The notes under the pieces are model-generated. The model was not told the DNA's origin. It saw only the letters and a program-made list of their open reading frames with translations, and did not search any database. Positions 57,705-64,000 of a DNA stretch of 64,000 bases are shown one piece after another. The stretch is from Palsa-870 sp039935415 (GTDB lineage Bacteria > Chloroflexota > Dormibacteria > Dormibacterales > Dormibacteraceae), in the NCBI GenBank assembly GCA_039935415.1, contig JBDTKH010000028.1, positions 1-64,000 on the forward strand, in the 5' to 3' direction. The stretch's first letter is position 1; every line of letters begins with the position of its first letter. Made by a program: the position numbers and the translations under genes.

Positions 57705-59246
57705 TTGAGCGCCGCAACTCCAGTCCGCTCGCTCCGCTTGCTGCTGCCGCTCGTGTTCGTCTCTGGTATGGCCTCGTTGGCCGCCGAGTTCGGAGCGTCG
57801 CGGCTGCTGGCGCCCTACTTCGGGACGAGCCTCTACGTGTGGGGCGTCCTGATCGGTCTGATCCTGATCTACCTTTCCGCGGGCTACGTCATCGGCGGCC
57901 GGATCGCCGACCGCCATCCCCGCGATGAGCTGCTGTACCAGCTGACCGCGTGGGCCGGCCTCTGGATCGGCCTCATCCCGCTGGTCAGCTACCCGATCCT
58001 GCTCGCCTCCCAGCAGGGCTTCAAAGACCTGAGCGCGGGACTGGTCGCGGGAACGCTGCTCGCGGTGGTGCTCCTGTTCGCGGTGCCGGTGGTTCTCCTG
58101 GGCTGCGTCAGCCCGTTCGCGATCCGGCTCCTGCTCAAGAACGTGGAGACAGGTGGCAACACCGCGGGTCGCGTATACGCACTCTCGACCGCAGGCAGCA
58201 TCCTCGGCACCTTCCTCCCGGTGTTCTGGTTCATCCCGACCTTTGGCACGCGGCCGACCCTTGAGGGTTTCGGGCTCGCGCTGGTCATGATGTCGGTTGC
58301 CGGCCTGTGGCCCAGGCGGCGCCTGTACGCGCTGTTCGGCGTCGCCGTCATCCTCGCCTGGGCCCTGCTGCCCGCCGGGATCAAGCCGCCTGAGGTCGGC
58401 ACCCTCGTCTACGAGAAGGAGTCGGGCTACAACTACATCCAGGTCGTGCAGGACGGCACCAGGACCTACCTCATCCTCAACGAGGGCCAGGCGATCCACT
58501 CCGTCTACGACTCCAGCAGCAACCTCACGCATGGCTACTGGGACTACCTGCTGGTCGCGGACGCTTTCCGCCCCGCGCAGGCGACCGCGCCGACGCCGCG
58601 CTCGATCGCTTTCCTCGGCCTGGCCGCCGGCACCGCCGCGAGACAGTATCGCCTGGCCTTTGGCGACCAGGTCGACATCACAGGGGTCGAGATCGATCCC
58701 GAGATCCTCGCCGCGGGCCATCGATACTTCCGCCTCGCCGACGCGCACGCCCACGAGGTGATCGCGGACGCGCGGTACTGGCTCGACACTCAAGCGGGGC
58801 ATTACGACGTCGTGGTGCTCGACGCCTACCGCCAGCCGTACATACCGTTCCACCTGACAACGAAGGAGTTCTTCCAGCAGGTCAAAGCTCACTTGAATCC
58901 GGGAGGTTCCGTCGCAGTCAACGTCGGCCGCACCGCGACCGACTACCGGCTCGTAGATGCGCTCGCCAGCACGATGGCCGCGGTTTTTCCGACGGTGATG
59001 CTGGTCGACGATCCCAACTACACGAACACCATCGTGTATGCGTCGACCGAGCCGATCACGCTGGATGATGTGACGCACAACCTGGATCTGGTGTCGGCTC
59101 CGCTCGCGATCGACGCCGCGCAGAGCATGTTGCAGCAGGGCAAGCTCAGGGTTTCGCCCTACCACGGCCAGGTCTACACGGACGACCTCGCTCCGATCGA
59201 GCAGCTGATCGACGAGATCATCTTCAGCTACATCACGGGGCACTAG
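57705..59246 (+). CDS. Membrane-fused spermidine-synthase-like methyltransferase fold
   Basis: A 513-residue protein. The first 220 residues hold about seven membrane helices (LLLPLVFVSGMASLAAEFGA and IGLILIYLSAGYVIGGRIAD). Residues 225-500 form a spermidine-synthase-type Rossmann domain (YIQVVQDGTRTYLILNEGQA, GLAAGTAARQY, VDITGVEIDPEILAAG, VVLDAY). Such fusions are common, and their true substrate is unknown; polyamine synthesis is unproven. Start TTG 57705. It converges with the hotdog gene with a 4-base overlap. Confidence 0.87.
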   Translation: MSAATPVRSLRLLLPLVFVSGMASLAAEFGASRLLAPYFGTSLYVWGVLIGLILIYLSAGYVIGGRIADRHPRDELLYQLTAWAGLWIGLIPLVSYPILLASQQGFKDLSAGLVAGTLLAVVLLFAVPVVLLGCVSPFAIRLLLKNVETGGNTAGRVYALSTAGSILGTFLPVFWFIPTFGTRPTLEGFGLALVMMSVAGLWPRRRLYALFGVAVILAWALLPAGIKPPEVGTLVYEKESGYNYIQVVQDGTRTYLILNEGQAIHSVYDSSSNLTHGYWDYLLVADAFRPAQATAPTPRSIAFLGLAAGTAARQYRLAFGDQVDITGVEIDPEILAAGHRYFRLADAHAHEVIADARYWLDTQAGHYDVVVLDAYRQPYIPFHLTTKEFFQQVKAHLNPGGSVAVNVGRTATDYRLVDALASTMAAVFPTVMLVDDPNYTNTIVYASTEPITLDDVTHNLDLVSAPLAIDAAQSMLQQGKLRVSPYHGQVYTDDLAPIEQLIDEIIFSYITGH

Positions 59247-59704
59247 CTGCCGGGGTGGAGGACTCCCTTCACCTGCTCGCCCGCGAGCGCCTGGTCGGGC
59301 TCCAGGCACAGCAGGCGGACGCGGCCTGTCGCGACGATCTGTCCTTGCTCGTCTAGGACTCGTGCCTCCCAGACCTGCGTGCGGCGGCCGCGCGTGATGG
59401 GCGTTGCGATGGCGCGCAGATTCGCGCCGGCACGGACCGCGCGGACGAAGCTCGTGTTGTTCTCGAGACCGACGACGCTCTGCCCCCGTGGCATCGCGAA
59501 AAGGGCCGCGCCGATCGACGCCAGCGATTCGATGAGGCCGCAGTGAACGCCACCGTGGACGATCCCGTAACCCTGCAGGTGCTCAGGGCCGATGGTCAGC
59601 TCGCACCGGACCTCGTCCTGCGTCGCGAGCGTGATCGTGACTCCCATCGCCTGGAGCCAACCTTCCGGCAGCTCATTCATCCGCGTGGAATAGTCCTGGC
59701 TCAT
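59243..59704 (-). CDS. PaaI-type hotdog thioesterase
   Basis: A 153-residue acyl-CoA thioesterase of the PaaI/YdiI group. The active-site strand is GYGIVHGGVHCGLIESLASI (H-G-G and Glu) and LENNTSFVRAVRAG follows. Start ATG 59704; an upstream open frame runs into the terminator hairpins, so it is excluded. TAGGAT on the minus strand (59712-59717) lies 7 bases before the ATG and would give a leaderless message. Confidence 0.88.
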   Translation of the reverse strand: MSQDYSTRMNELPEGWLQAMGVTITLATQDEVRCELTIGPEHLQGYGIVHGGVHCGLIESLASIGAALFAMPRGQSVVGLENNTSFVRAVRAGANLRAIATPITRGRRTQVWEARVLDEQGQIVATGRVRLLCLEPDQALAGEQVKGVLHPGS

Positions 59705-59731
59705 GGGGGAAATCCTAGCCAGTAAAAGACG

Positions 59732-59800
59732 AAGGCCGGGACTGTCCCCGGCCTTAGCGTCCTGATTGAAAGCCGAAGGCCCGGACGGTCCGGGCCTTCG
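59732..59800 (-). terminator. Two tandem Rho-independent-type terminators
   Basis: Read on the minus strand: a perfect 13-bp stem (59774-59786 with 59788-59800) followed by GGCTTTC, then a second stem (59732-59740 with 59747-59755) followed by CGTCTTTT. The only minus-strand transcript that could need them comes from the 59801-60000 region, as the hotdog gene begins after them. They could also stop plus-strand read-through. Confidence 0.7.
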
Positions 59801-59977
59801 TTGGTCGACGTTCGCAGTGCTCCGCCTCCGACTCCAGGAGCCGGTTTCGGAAATGGAAGCCCTTAGAGGCTCACGTCCTCCCGAGCTCCCGGCTGGCAAA
59901 CGAGGCGGTTGGCACCGCGATTCGGTTTATCCAAGGTTCCGCCTCACCTCCTTTGCCCCACGGGCAGTGAACTTCGC
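59801..59977 (-). ncRNA. Candidate structured non-coding RNA
   Basis: On the minus strand a TAGACT -10 (59983-59988) precedes about 175 bases with no ORF but much pairing. GGCAAA pairs with TTTGCC around a GGCGG/CCGCC stem (between about 59885 and 59960), and AGCCGG pairs with CCGGCT (about 59837-59895). It runs into two terminators. Length and context would fit a stable housekeeping RNA such as 6S, but I could not match the conserved cores of 6S, RNase P, tmRNA or SRP RNA. Confidence 0.4.
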
Positions 59978-60125
59978 TCAAAAGTCTATCAGCCCATCGA
60001 GGGGCTGCAGTCGAGGATCGTCGACGGGCCTTCGACGCTCATGCGGCCCATCTGCGTCGTTGCGGCCTCCGCTCCTCGCTCACGCATGATCGATGCGCTC
60101 GCTGCGGTGCTCGGCCGCGCCTACT

Positions 60126-60159
60126 GGGGTCCCCGTGACGCAGTCACGGGAGGGACCCC
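60126..60159. repeat. Strong imperfect hairpin
   Basis: GGGGTCC..CCGTGAC-GCA-GTCACGG..GGGACCCC folds into a long stem with a three-base bulge. It lies in the roughly 240-base stretch before two very small ORFs, otherwise without recognisable features. No U-run follows on either strand. Confidence 0.45.
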
Positions 60160-60218
60160 TGAGCGCCGAATCCCTCGCCGGCGCCCCCGACCACGGCCGC
60201 CACTAAACTCTTCGCTCG

Positions 60219-60296
60219 ATGCCCCGCAGATATGTCGCCGGCCTCCAGGCGGCGACGACACCTTCCGAGGCGGTGAGGCGCGCGCTTGCCGACTAA
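60219..60296 (+). CDS. Possible 25-residue ORF
   Basis: ATG 60219 to TAA 60294-60296 encodes PRRYVAGLQAATTPSEAVRR followed by ALAD. Its end overlaps the start of the next small ORF, and the sequence reads like a small helical protein. No Shine-Dalgarno is visible. Only position and composition support it. Confidence 0.25.
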   Translation: MPRRYVAGLQAATTPSEAVRRALAD

Positions 60297-60387
60297 GCGC
60301 AGGCTCAAGAAGCGAGTGGTGATCAAGCCGGACGGCCGCTACCTCATCTATTACGAAAAAACGCCGGACGCGCGCGAGACGATTTAG
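60286..60387 (+). CDS. 33-residue basic small protein upstream of galT
   Basis: TTG 60286 to TAG 60387. The product (PTKRRLKKRVVIKPDGRYLI then YYEKTPDARETI) has a lysine/arginine-rich start and an ordered beta-hairpin-like VVIKPDGRYLIYYEK. It ends 2 bases before the GTG of galT, and the A+T-rich codons ATCTATTACGAAAAA stand out. A genuine tiny conserved protein is likely; function unknown. Confidence 0.5.
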   Translation: MPTKRRLKKRVVIKPDGRYLIYYEKTPDARETI

Positions 60388-60389
60388 AA

Positions 60390-61301
60390 GTGTCGGAGCT
60401 CCGCTGGCATCCCCTTCTCGAGGAGTGGGTCACCGTCGCGCCGTGGCGGCAGGACCGCACGTACCACCCGGCGGCCGACCACTGCCCTCTGTGCCCGACA
60501 CGGCCGGGCAAGGAAGAGACCGAGATCCCGGAGCCTGACTACCACATCGCCGTCTTCGAGAACAAATTTCCCTCGTACACCGGTGACCAGGGGCGGTGCG
60601 AGGTCGTGTGCTACACGCCGGTGCACGACTCGTCGCTCGGCGAGCAGAGCGTCGACCACATCCAGGACCTCATCGAGGTGTGGCGCGACCGCACCGTCGA
60701 GCTCGGCAAGCTGCCCAATGTCCGCTACGTGTTCGTCTTCGAGAACCGCGGGGAGGTGATCGGCGTCACGCTGAGCCACCCGCACGGGCAGATCTACGCC
60801 TACCCCTTCGTGCCTCCAGTCATCCAGCGTGAGCTGGCGGCGGAAGCGCGGCACATGCGCAAGACGGGCCGCTGCCTCTACTGCGACGTGATCGACGGCG
60901 AGCGGGACGGCGAGCGCACCGTGCTCCGTGACGACTGGTGGATTGCATTCGTGCCGGCATTCGCGCGGTGGCCATACGAGGTTCACCTCGCGCCGACGCG
61001 CCACCGCGGCGGCCTGATCGACTTCGACGAGGCGGACGACGAGTCGTTCGCGCGGACGCTCAAGGGCCTATTGCAGAAGTACGACCGGTTGTTTGAGATG
61101 CGGCTCCCCTACGTCATGGCCATGCACCAGCGACCGCCGGGCACCGGGGCAAAGCATCACCACTTCCACATCGAGTTCTATCCGCCGAATCGAAGCCGCG
61201 ACAAGCTGAAGTACCTCGCCGGCTCCGAGCTCGGCGCCGGCGCGTTCATCCTCGACGCGCGCGCCGAGGACACAGCCGCGGAGCTTCGTGCAATCCAGTG
61301 A
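60390..61301 (+). CDS. galT: Galactose-1-phosphate uridylyltransferase
   Basis: A 303-residue HIT-superfamily enzyme of the Leloir pathway, exchanging UMP between UDP-glucose and galactose 1-phosphate. The catalytic His lies in TLSHPHGQIYAYPFVP; zinc ligands are in HCPLCPTRPG and near GAKHHHFHIEFYPP. Start GTG 60390. Overlaps galK by 14 bases, so the operon is galT-galK-GH2. Confidence 0.94.
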   Translation: MSELRWHPLLEEWVTVAPWRQDRTYHPAADHCPLCPTRPGKEETEIPEPDYHIAVFENKFPSYTGDQGRCEVVCYTPVHDSSLGEQSVDHIQDLIEVWRDRTVELGKLPNVRYVFVFENRGEVIGVTLSHPHGQIYAYPFVPPVIQRELAAEARHMRKTGRCLYCDVIDGERDGERTVLRDDWWIAFVPAFARWPYEVHLAPTRHRGGLIDFDEADDESFARTLKGLLQKYDRLFEMRLPYVMAMHQRPPGTGAKHHHFHIEFYPPNRSRDKLKYLAGSELGAGAFILDARAEDTAAELRAIQ

Positions 61302-62253
61302 CGAGGAGACGTGGCACGGGCGCGCGCCCGGCCGCGTGAACCTCATCGGTGAACACGTGGACTATCTCGGCGGTGTCGTGCTGCCGGCCGCGGTCGACCG
61401 CCACACGATGGTGAGCGGCCGACCGTCCGACGAGTGGTCGGTCGACAGCGACGTGGAAGGCGGCCTCGCATACGTGCGAGCCGTGGGCGAAGAGCTGGGC
61501 GCTGCGCCTCAGTCGGTGAGCGTTGCCTCCGAGGTTCCGCCCCGCGCGGGGATCAGCTCGTCCGCTGCGCTCCTGGTCGCGGTGGCGGTCGGGCTCCGGC
61601 CGGACTTCGACGCTCGTGCGGCCGCTCTGGCATGTCAGCGCGCTGAGCAGCGCGCAACCGGGGTCCAGGTCGGAGTGATGGACCAGTTCGCGTCGGCGCT
61701 GGGACGGCGGGGGCACGCGCTGCTGCTCGACTGCGCGACGCTTGAGTACGAAGCGGTGCCGTTTCCTGACGAGCTGGCCATCGCCGTGCTCGACTCGGGC
61801 GAGCACCGCTCGCTCGGGGACACCCCGTATAACCAGCGCAGGCGTGAGGCCGAGGCGGGCGACCCAAAGCGTCTCCGCCACGTCAATTCGGAGATCGCGC
61901 GCGTGCACGCTTTCGTCGCCGCGCTGAAGCGACGCGACTTCGACGAGCTCGGGCGTCTGCTGAAGCAATCGCACGAGAGCCTGCGCGACAACTTCGAAGT
62001 GTCGACACCGACCGTCGACGCACTGGTCGAAAAGGCTTGGGCCGCGCCGGGATGCTATGGCGCGCGCATCATGGGGGCCGGCTTCGGCGGCAGCGTCCTC
62101 GCGCTCGTCGCCCACGACGAGACGAGCTCCTTCGCGGCCGCGATCGGCCGGCCCGTCCTGTTCTGCGCGACCGCGGACGGCGCCTACGTGGCCGCCTCCG
62201 CAACCAAGGGGCCCCCGCGACCTCACGGCGGAGCCTCGGAGGTCGCGGGGTAA
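61288..62253 (+). CDS. galK: Galactokinase
   Basis: A 321-residue GHMP kinase. GALK signature GRAPGRVNLIGEHVDYLGG, ATP-binding VPPRAGISSSAALLVAVAV and IMGAGFGGSVLALV near the C-terminus; the catalytic Asp is in GVMDQFASALG. Shorter than E. coli GalK (382) mainly by loops, as in other compact bacterial enzymes. GTG 61288 lies inside the galT end; the stop touches the ATG of the GH2 gene. Confidence 0.93.
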   Translation: MQSSDEETWHGRAPGRVNLIGEHVDYLGGVVLPAAVDRHTMVSGRPSDEWSVDSDVEGGLAYVRAVGEELGAAPQSVSVASEVPPRAGISSSAALLVAVAVGLRPDFDARAAALACQRAEQRATGVQVGVMDQFASALGRRGHALLLDCATLEYEAVPFPDELAIAVLDSGEHRSLGDTPYNQRRREAEAGDPKRLRHVNSEIARVHAFVAALKRRDFDELGRLLKQSHESLRDNFEVSTPTVDALVEKAWAAPGCYGARIMGAGFGGSVLALVAHDETSSFAAAIGRPVLFCATADGAYVAASATKGPPRPHGGASEVAG

Positions 62254-64000
62254 ATGAGCGACTGCCTGTTCCTCCCGCTGCCTCAGCGGGCCGCCGGGAC
62301 CCGCGAGCTCAGCGCGTGGGAGGCGGTGTGGATGCCGCTGGGCGAAGGCGAGGCGGAACGACTGCCGATGGGTCGGGGAACGGGGTGGAAGCCCATCGAG
62401 GTGCCGCGCCAGCTGGCCGCCAGCGAGGGCCGCCAGGCGGTCTGGTATCGCACCGAGTTCCCCCGGCCCGACCATTCGGGACGCGTGGTCCTGCGCATCG
62501 GCGGCGCGTTCCTCGCCACCAACGTGTGGCTCAACGGCAAGCTGCTCGGGTCGCATTACGGCTACTTCGCGCCCTTCGGCTTCGACCTCACGCCCTACCT
62601 CAAGAGCGAGAACCTGCTGGTCATCTGCTGCGAATCGCCTGTCGAGACAGAGCCCGACAAGAAGCGCCACATCATGGGCCTGTTCAACGACGGCGATTTG
62701 AAGCCGTACCCCGCATCGGCTTACTCGAGCCTTCCCGAGCGGTACCGGATGGAGGTGCCTCTCGGCCTGTGGCGCCCGGTCGAGCTCGAGTACGTGGGAC
62801 CGATCGCGATCGACTGGATGCGGCTCAAGCCGCACTTCGAGGGCGCCGACGGGCGGCTCGAGGTCGAGGCGCGACTCCGCAACCTCGACGGCAGGCAGAT
62901 GGAGGGCGAGGTTGAGCTCGTCGTGCCGGCCACGGGCCGCGATCCGTTGCGGCTCAAGCGCGACCTGCGGCTGGCCGGAGGCGCCGAGGAGACCCTGACG
63001 ATGCGGCTCGCCTTCGCAGGCGCGCGTCGATGGGAACCATGGCGCTGGGGTGAGCAGCCGACGTATCGCGCCGAGCTGATCACTCGAACGTCCTCTGGCG
63101 CCGAGTCGGCGCGGGTGGAGGACAGCTTCGCGTTTCGCGACCTGACGTGGGACATAGGCCCGCGCCGCTGGACACTTTCGGTGAACGGGCGTCCTATGTT
63201 CCTCCGCGGCGCTTGCTACGCGCCCTCTCACCGCCTCGACGAGCTGACCGCTGAGCGTTTCGATGCCGACCTCGCGGTCGCCAGGGAGGCGAACCTGGAC
63301 GCGCTGCGCGTGCTCGCCAACGTGCTACCGGATGATTTCTACAGGCGGGCGGACGCGGCCGGCATGCTTCTCCTCCAGGATCTTCCGCTCACGCGCACTT
63401 ACGCCTACCACGCGCGTGGCGACGACGTCCGGTTCTTCGAGACGGCCGCAAGAGAGCAGCAGCGCGAGATGGTCGAGATGCTGCACAACCGGCCGTCGGT
63501 TGCGGTGTGGATCGCACACGACAACCCACCGTGGATCGCGACCAACGCGGACCTCGGCGAGGTTCATGCCGTGCGGCAGAACCACTCGATCGACCAGGAC
63601 CTCAAAGCGTCATTCGATCGACTGGACCCGGGCCGGCCGTCGCTCGCCGCGTCTGGCGAAGTCGACCTGCACCTGATGCTCGGTTGGTCGACAGGCCCCT
63701 GGCAGGACTTTGCCCAGGTCGAGCCGCTCGTGGTGAGCGCGTTCGGCGCGCAGTCGCTGCCGGCCGCGGACTCGCCAGTCTGGGACCAGATCGAGACGCG
63801 CTGGCCCGTCGCCGACGACGATCCATCGTGGCGACACGCGGGTTTCCAGCCGGACAACTGGGCGGAGCGCGGTGCCGGCCTGCCGTCGGCGCACAAGAGC
63901 CTCGAGGCGTACATCGAGGCTTCGCAGGCGTACCAGGCCGACGTCGTCCGCTTCGCGGCCGAGCACATGCGCACCAGGAAGTTCGAACCATGCTGGGGCG
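62254..64000 (+). CDS. Glycoside hydrolase family 2-like protein, partial, probable pseudoenzyme
   Basis: 582 codons are visible and the gene continues past the window. Domains in order: sugar-binding jelly roll (residues about 40-165, AVWYRTEFPRPDHSGRVVLR, TNVWLNGKLLGSHYGYFAPF), Ig-like domain (180-300) and TIM barrel (from about 310, NGRPMFLRGACYAPSH, NLDALRVLANVLPDDFYRRA). Both catalytic Glu positions look changed: where GH2 enzymes read HNEP this reads AHDNPPW (about residue 421), and where they read SEFG it reads VVSAFGAQSLP (about 495). Coupled to galK, it is predicted to bind rather than cleave a galactoside, or to use other residues. Confidence 0.85.
   Translation, partial: MSDCLFLPLPQRAAGTRELSAWEAVWMPLGEGEAERLPMGRGTGWKPIEVPRQLAASEGRQAVWYRTEFPRPDHSGRVVLRIGGAFLATNVWLNGKLLGSHYGYFAPFGFDLTPYLKSENLLVICCESPVETEPDKKRHIMGLFNDGDLKPYPASAYSSLPERYRMEVPLGLWRPVELEYVGPIAIDWMRLKPHFEGADGRLEVEARLRNLDGRQMEGEVELVVPATGRDPLRLKRDLRLAGGAEETLTMRLAFAGARRWEPWRWGEQPTYRAELITRTSSGAESARVEDSFAFRDLTWDIGPRRWTLSVNGRPMFLRGACYAPSHRLDELTAERFDADLAVAREANLDALRVLANVLPDDFYRRADAAGMLLLQDLPLTRTYAYHARGDDVRFFETAAREQQREMVEMLHNRPSVAVWIAHDNPPWIATNADLGEVHAVRQNHSIDQDLKASFDRLDPGRPSLAASGEVDLHLMLGWSTGPWQDFAQVEPLVVSAFGAQSLPAADSPVWDQIETRWPVADDDPSWRHAGFQPDNWAERGAGLPSAHKSLEAYIEASQAYQADVVRFAAEHMRTRKFEPCWG

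Noticed and set aside
59801..60000. RNase P RNA, tmRNA or SRP RNA
   Set aside because: I looked on both strands for GAGGAAAGTCC, a tRNA-like 3' end with TTCGAATCC, and the GGAAGGAAGCAGCC-type SRP core; none is present.

Overview
This 64 kb window comes from a high-G+C bacterial chromosome (roughly two thirds G+C by eye). Genes are tightly packed, with many 1-26 bp overlaps and frequent GTG and TTG starts. Shine-Dalgarno sequences are scarce. Many genes that open a transcription unit instead carry a TANNNT hexamer 6-10 bases before the start codon, the layout of leaderless transcripts. I saw no phage, plasmid, CRISPR, tRNA or rRNA gene. The content (pyrophosphate-type phosphofructokinase plus proton-pumping pyrophosphatase, monofunctional proline dehydrogenase, truncated haemoglobin, DUF2254 and DUF2089 proteins, no outer-membrane genes) fits a soil-type Terrabacteria lineage such as Chloroflexota/Dormibacterota or Actinomycetota. 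The sequence alone does not fix the phylum.

Layout. 0-6 kb: an ACT-domain protein, then a divergent cluster of three transglutaminase-like proteases, an alpha-E protein and a circularly permuted ATP-grasp ligase. 6-12 kb: a damaged YciI/histidine-kinase junction, membrane proteins, a small HExxH protein, a YihY-type protein and proline dehydrogenase. 12-24 kb: a secreted glycosidase-like protein, a lipoprotein, an SDR with an altered active site, a KefB-type antiporter, an ornithine-cyclodeaminase relative, an MFS exporter, a second HExxH protein, a frameshifted membrane protein, truncated haemoglobin and a DUF2254 protein. 24-27 kb: HAD phosphatase, PPi-type phosphofructokinase, cobalamin adenosyltransferase and a hydrolase. 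27-30 kb: an ECF sigma factor with a membrane partner, facing a Hint-domain lipoprotein. 30-34 kb: a MoxR / DUF58 / membrane-transglutaminase operon.

34-38 kb is a fatty-acyl module (two MaoC-type dehydratases, acyl-CoA dehydrogenase, SDR, enoyl-CoA hydratase). 38-46 kb has a CinA-like protein, acylphosphatase, the H+-pyrophosphatase and two acyl-CoA ligases. 45-51 kb is a leucine-type 2-oxoacid elongation operon (dehydrogenase, leuC, leuD, a LeuA/homocitrate-synthase relative) ending in a lone 2-oxoacid dehydrogenase E1 alpha gene. 51-57 kb has a Pro/Ala-rich repeat protein, a YvlB-like/DUF2089 operon, an MFS transporter, a phosphodiesterase, a GNAT protein and DnaJ. 57-60 kb has a spermidine-synthase-like membrane protein, a hotdog thioesterase and a candidate non-coding RNA. 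60-64 kb is a galactose operon (galT, galK, GH2); the GH2 protein runs off the window and appears to lack both catalytic glutamates.

Points most worth following: a roughly 160 bp intergenic element present twice, whose four hairpins are kept although one arm has changed sequence; the leaderless-promoter pattern; the GH2 pseudoenzyme; a transglutaminase paralogue without the expected histidine; the pyrophosphate-based energy pair; the Hint lipoprotein beside an ECF sigma pair; and several very small coupled genes.
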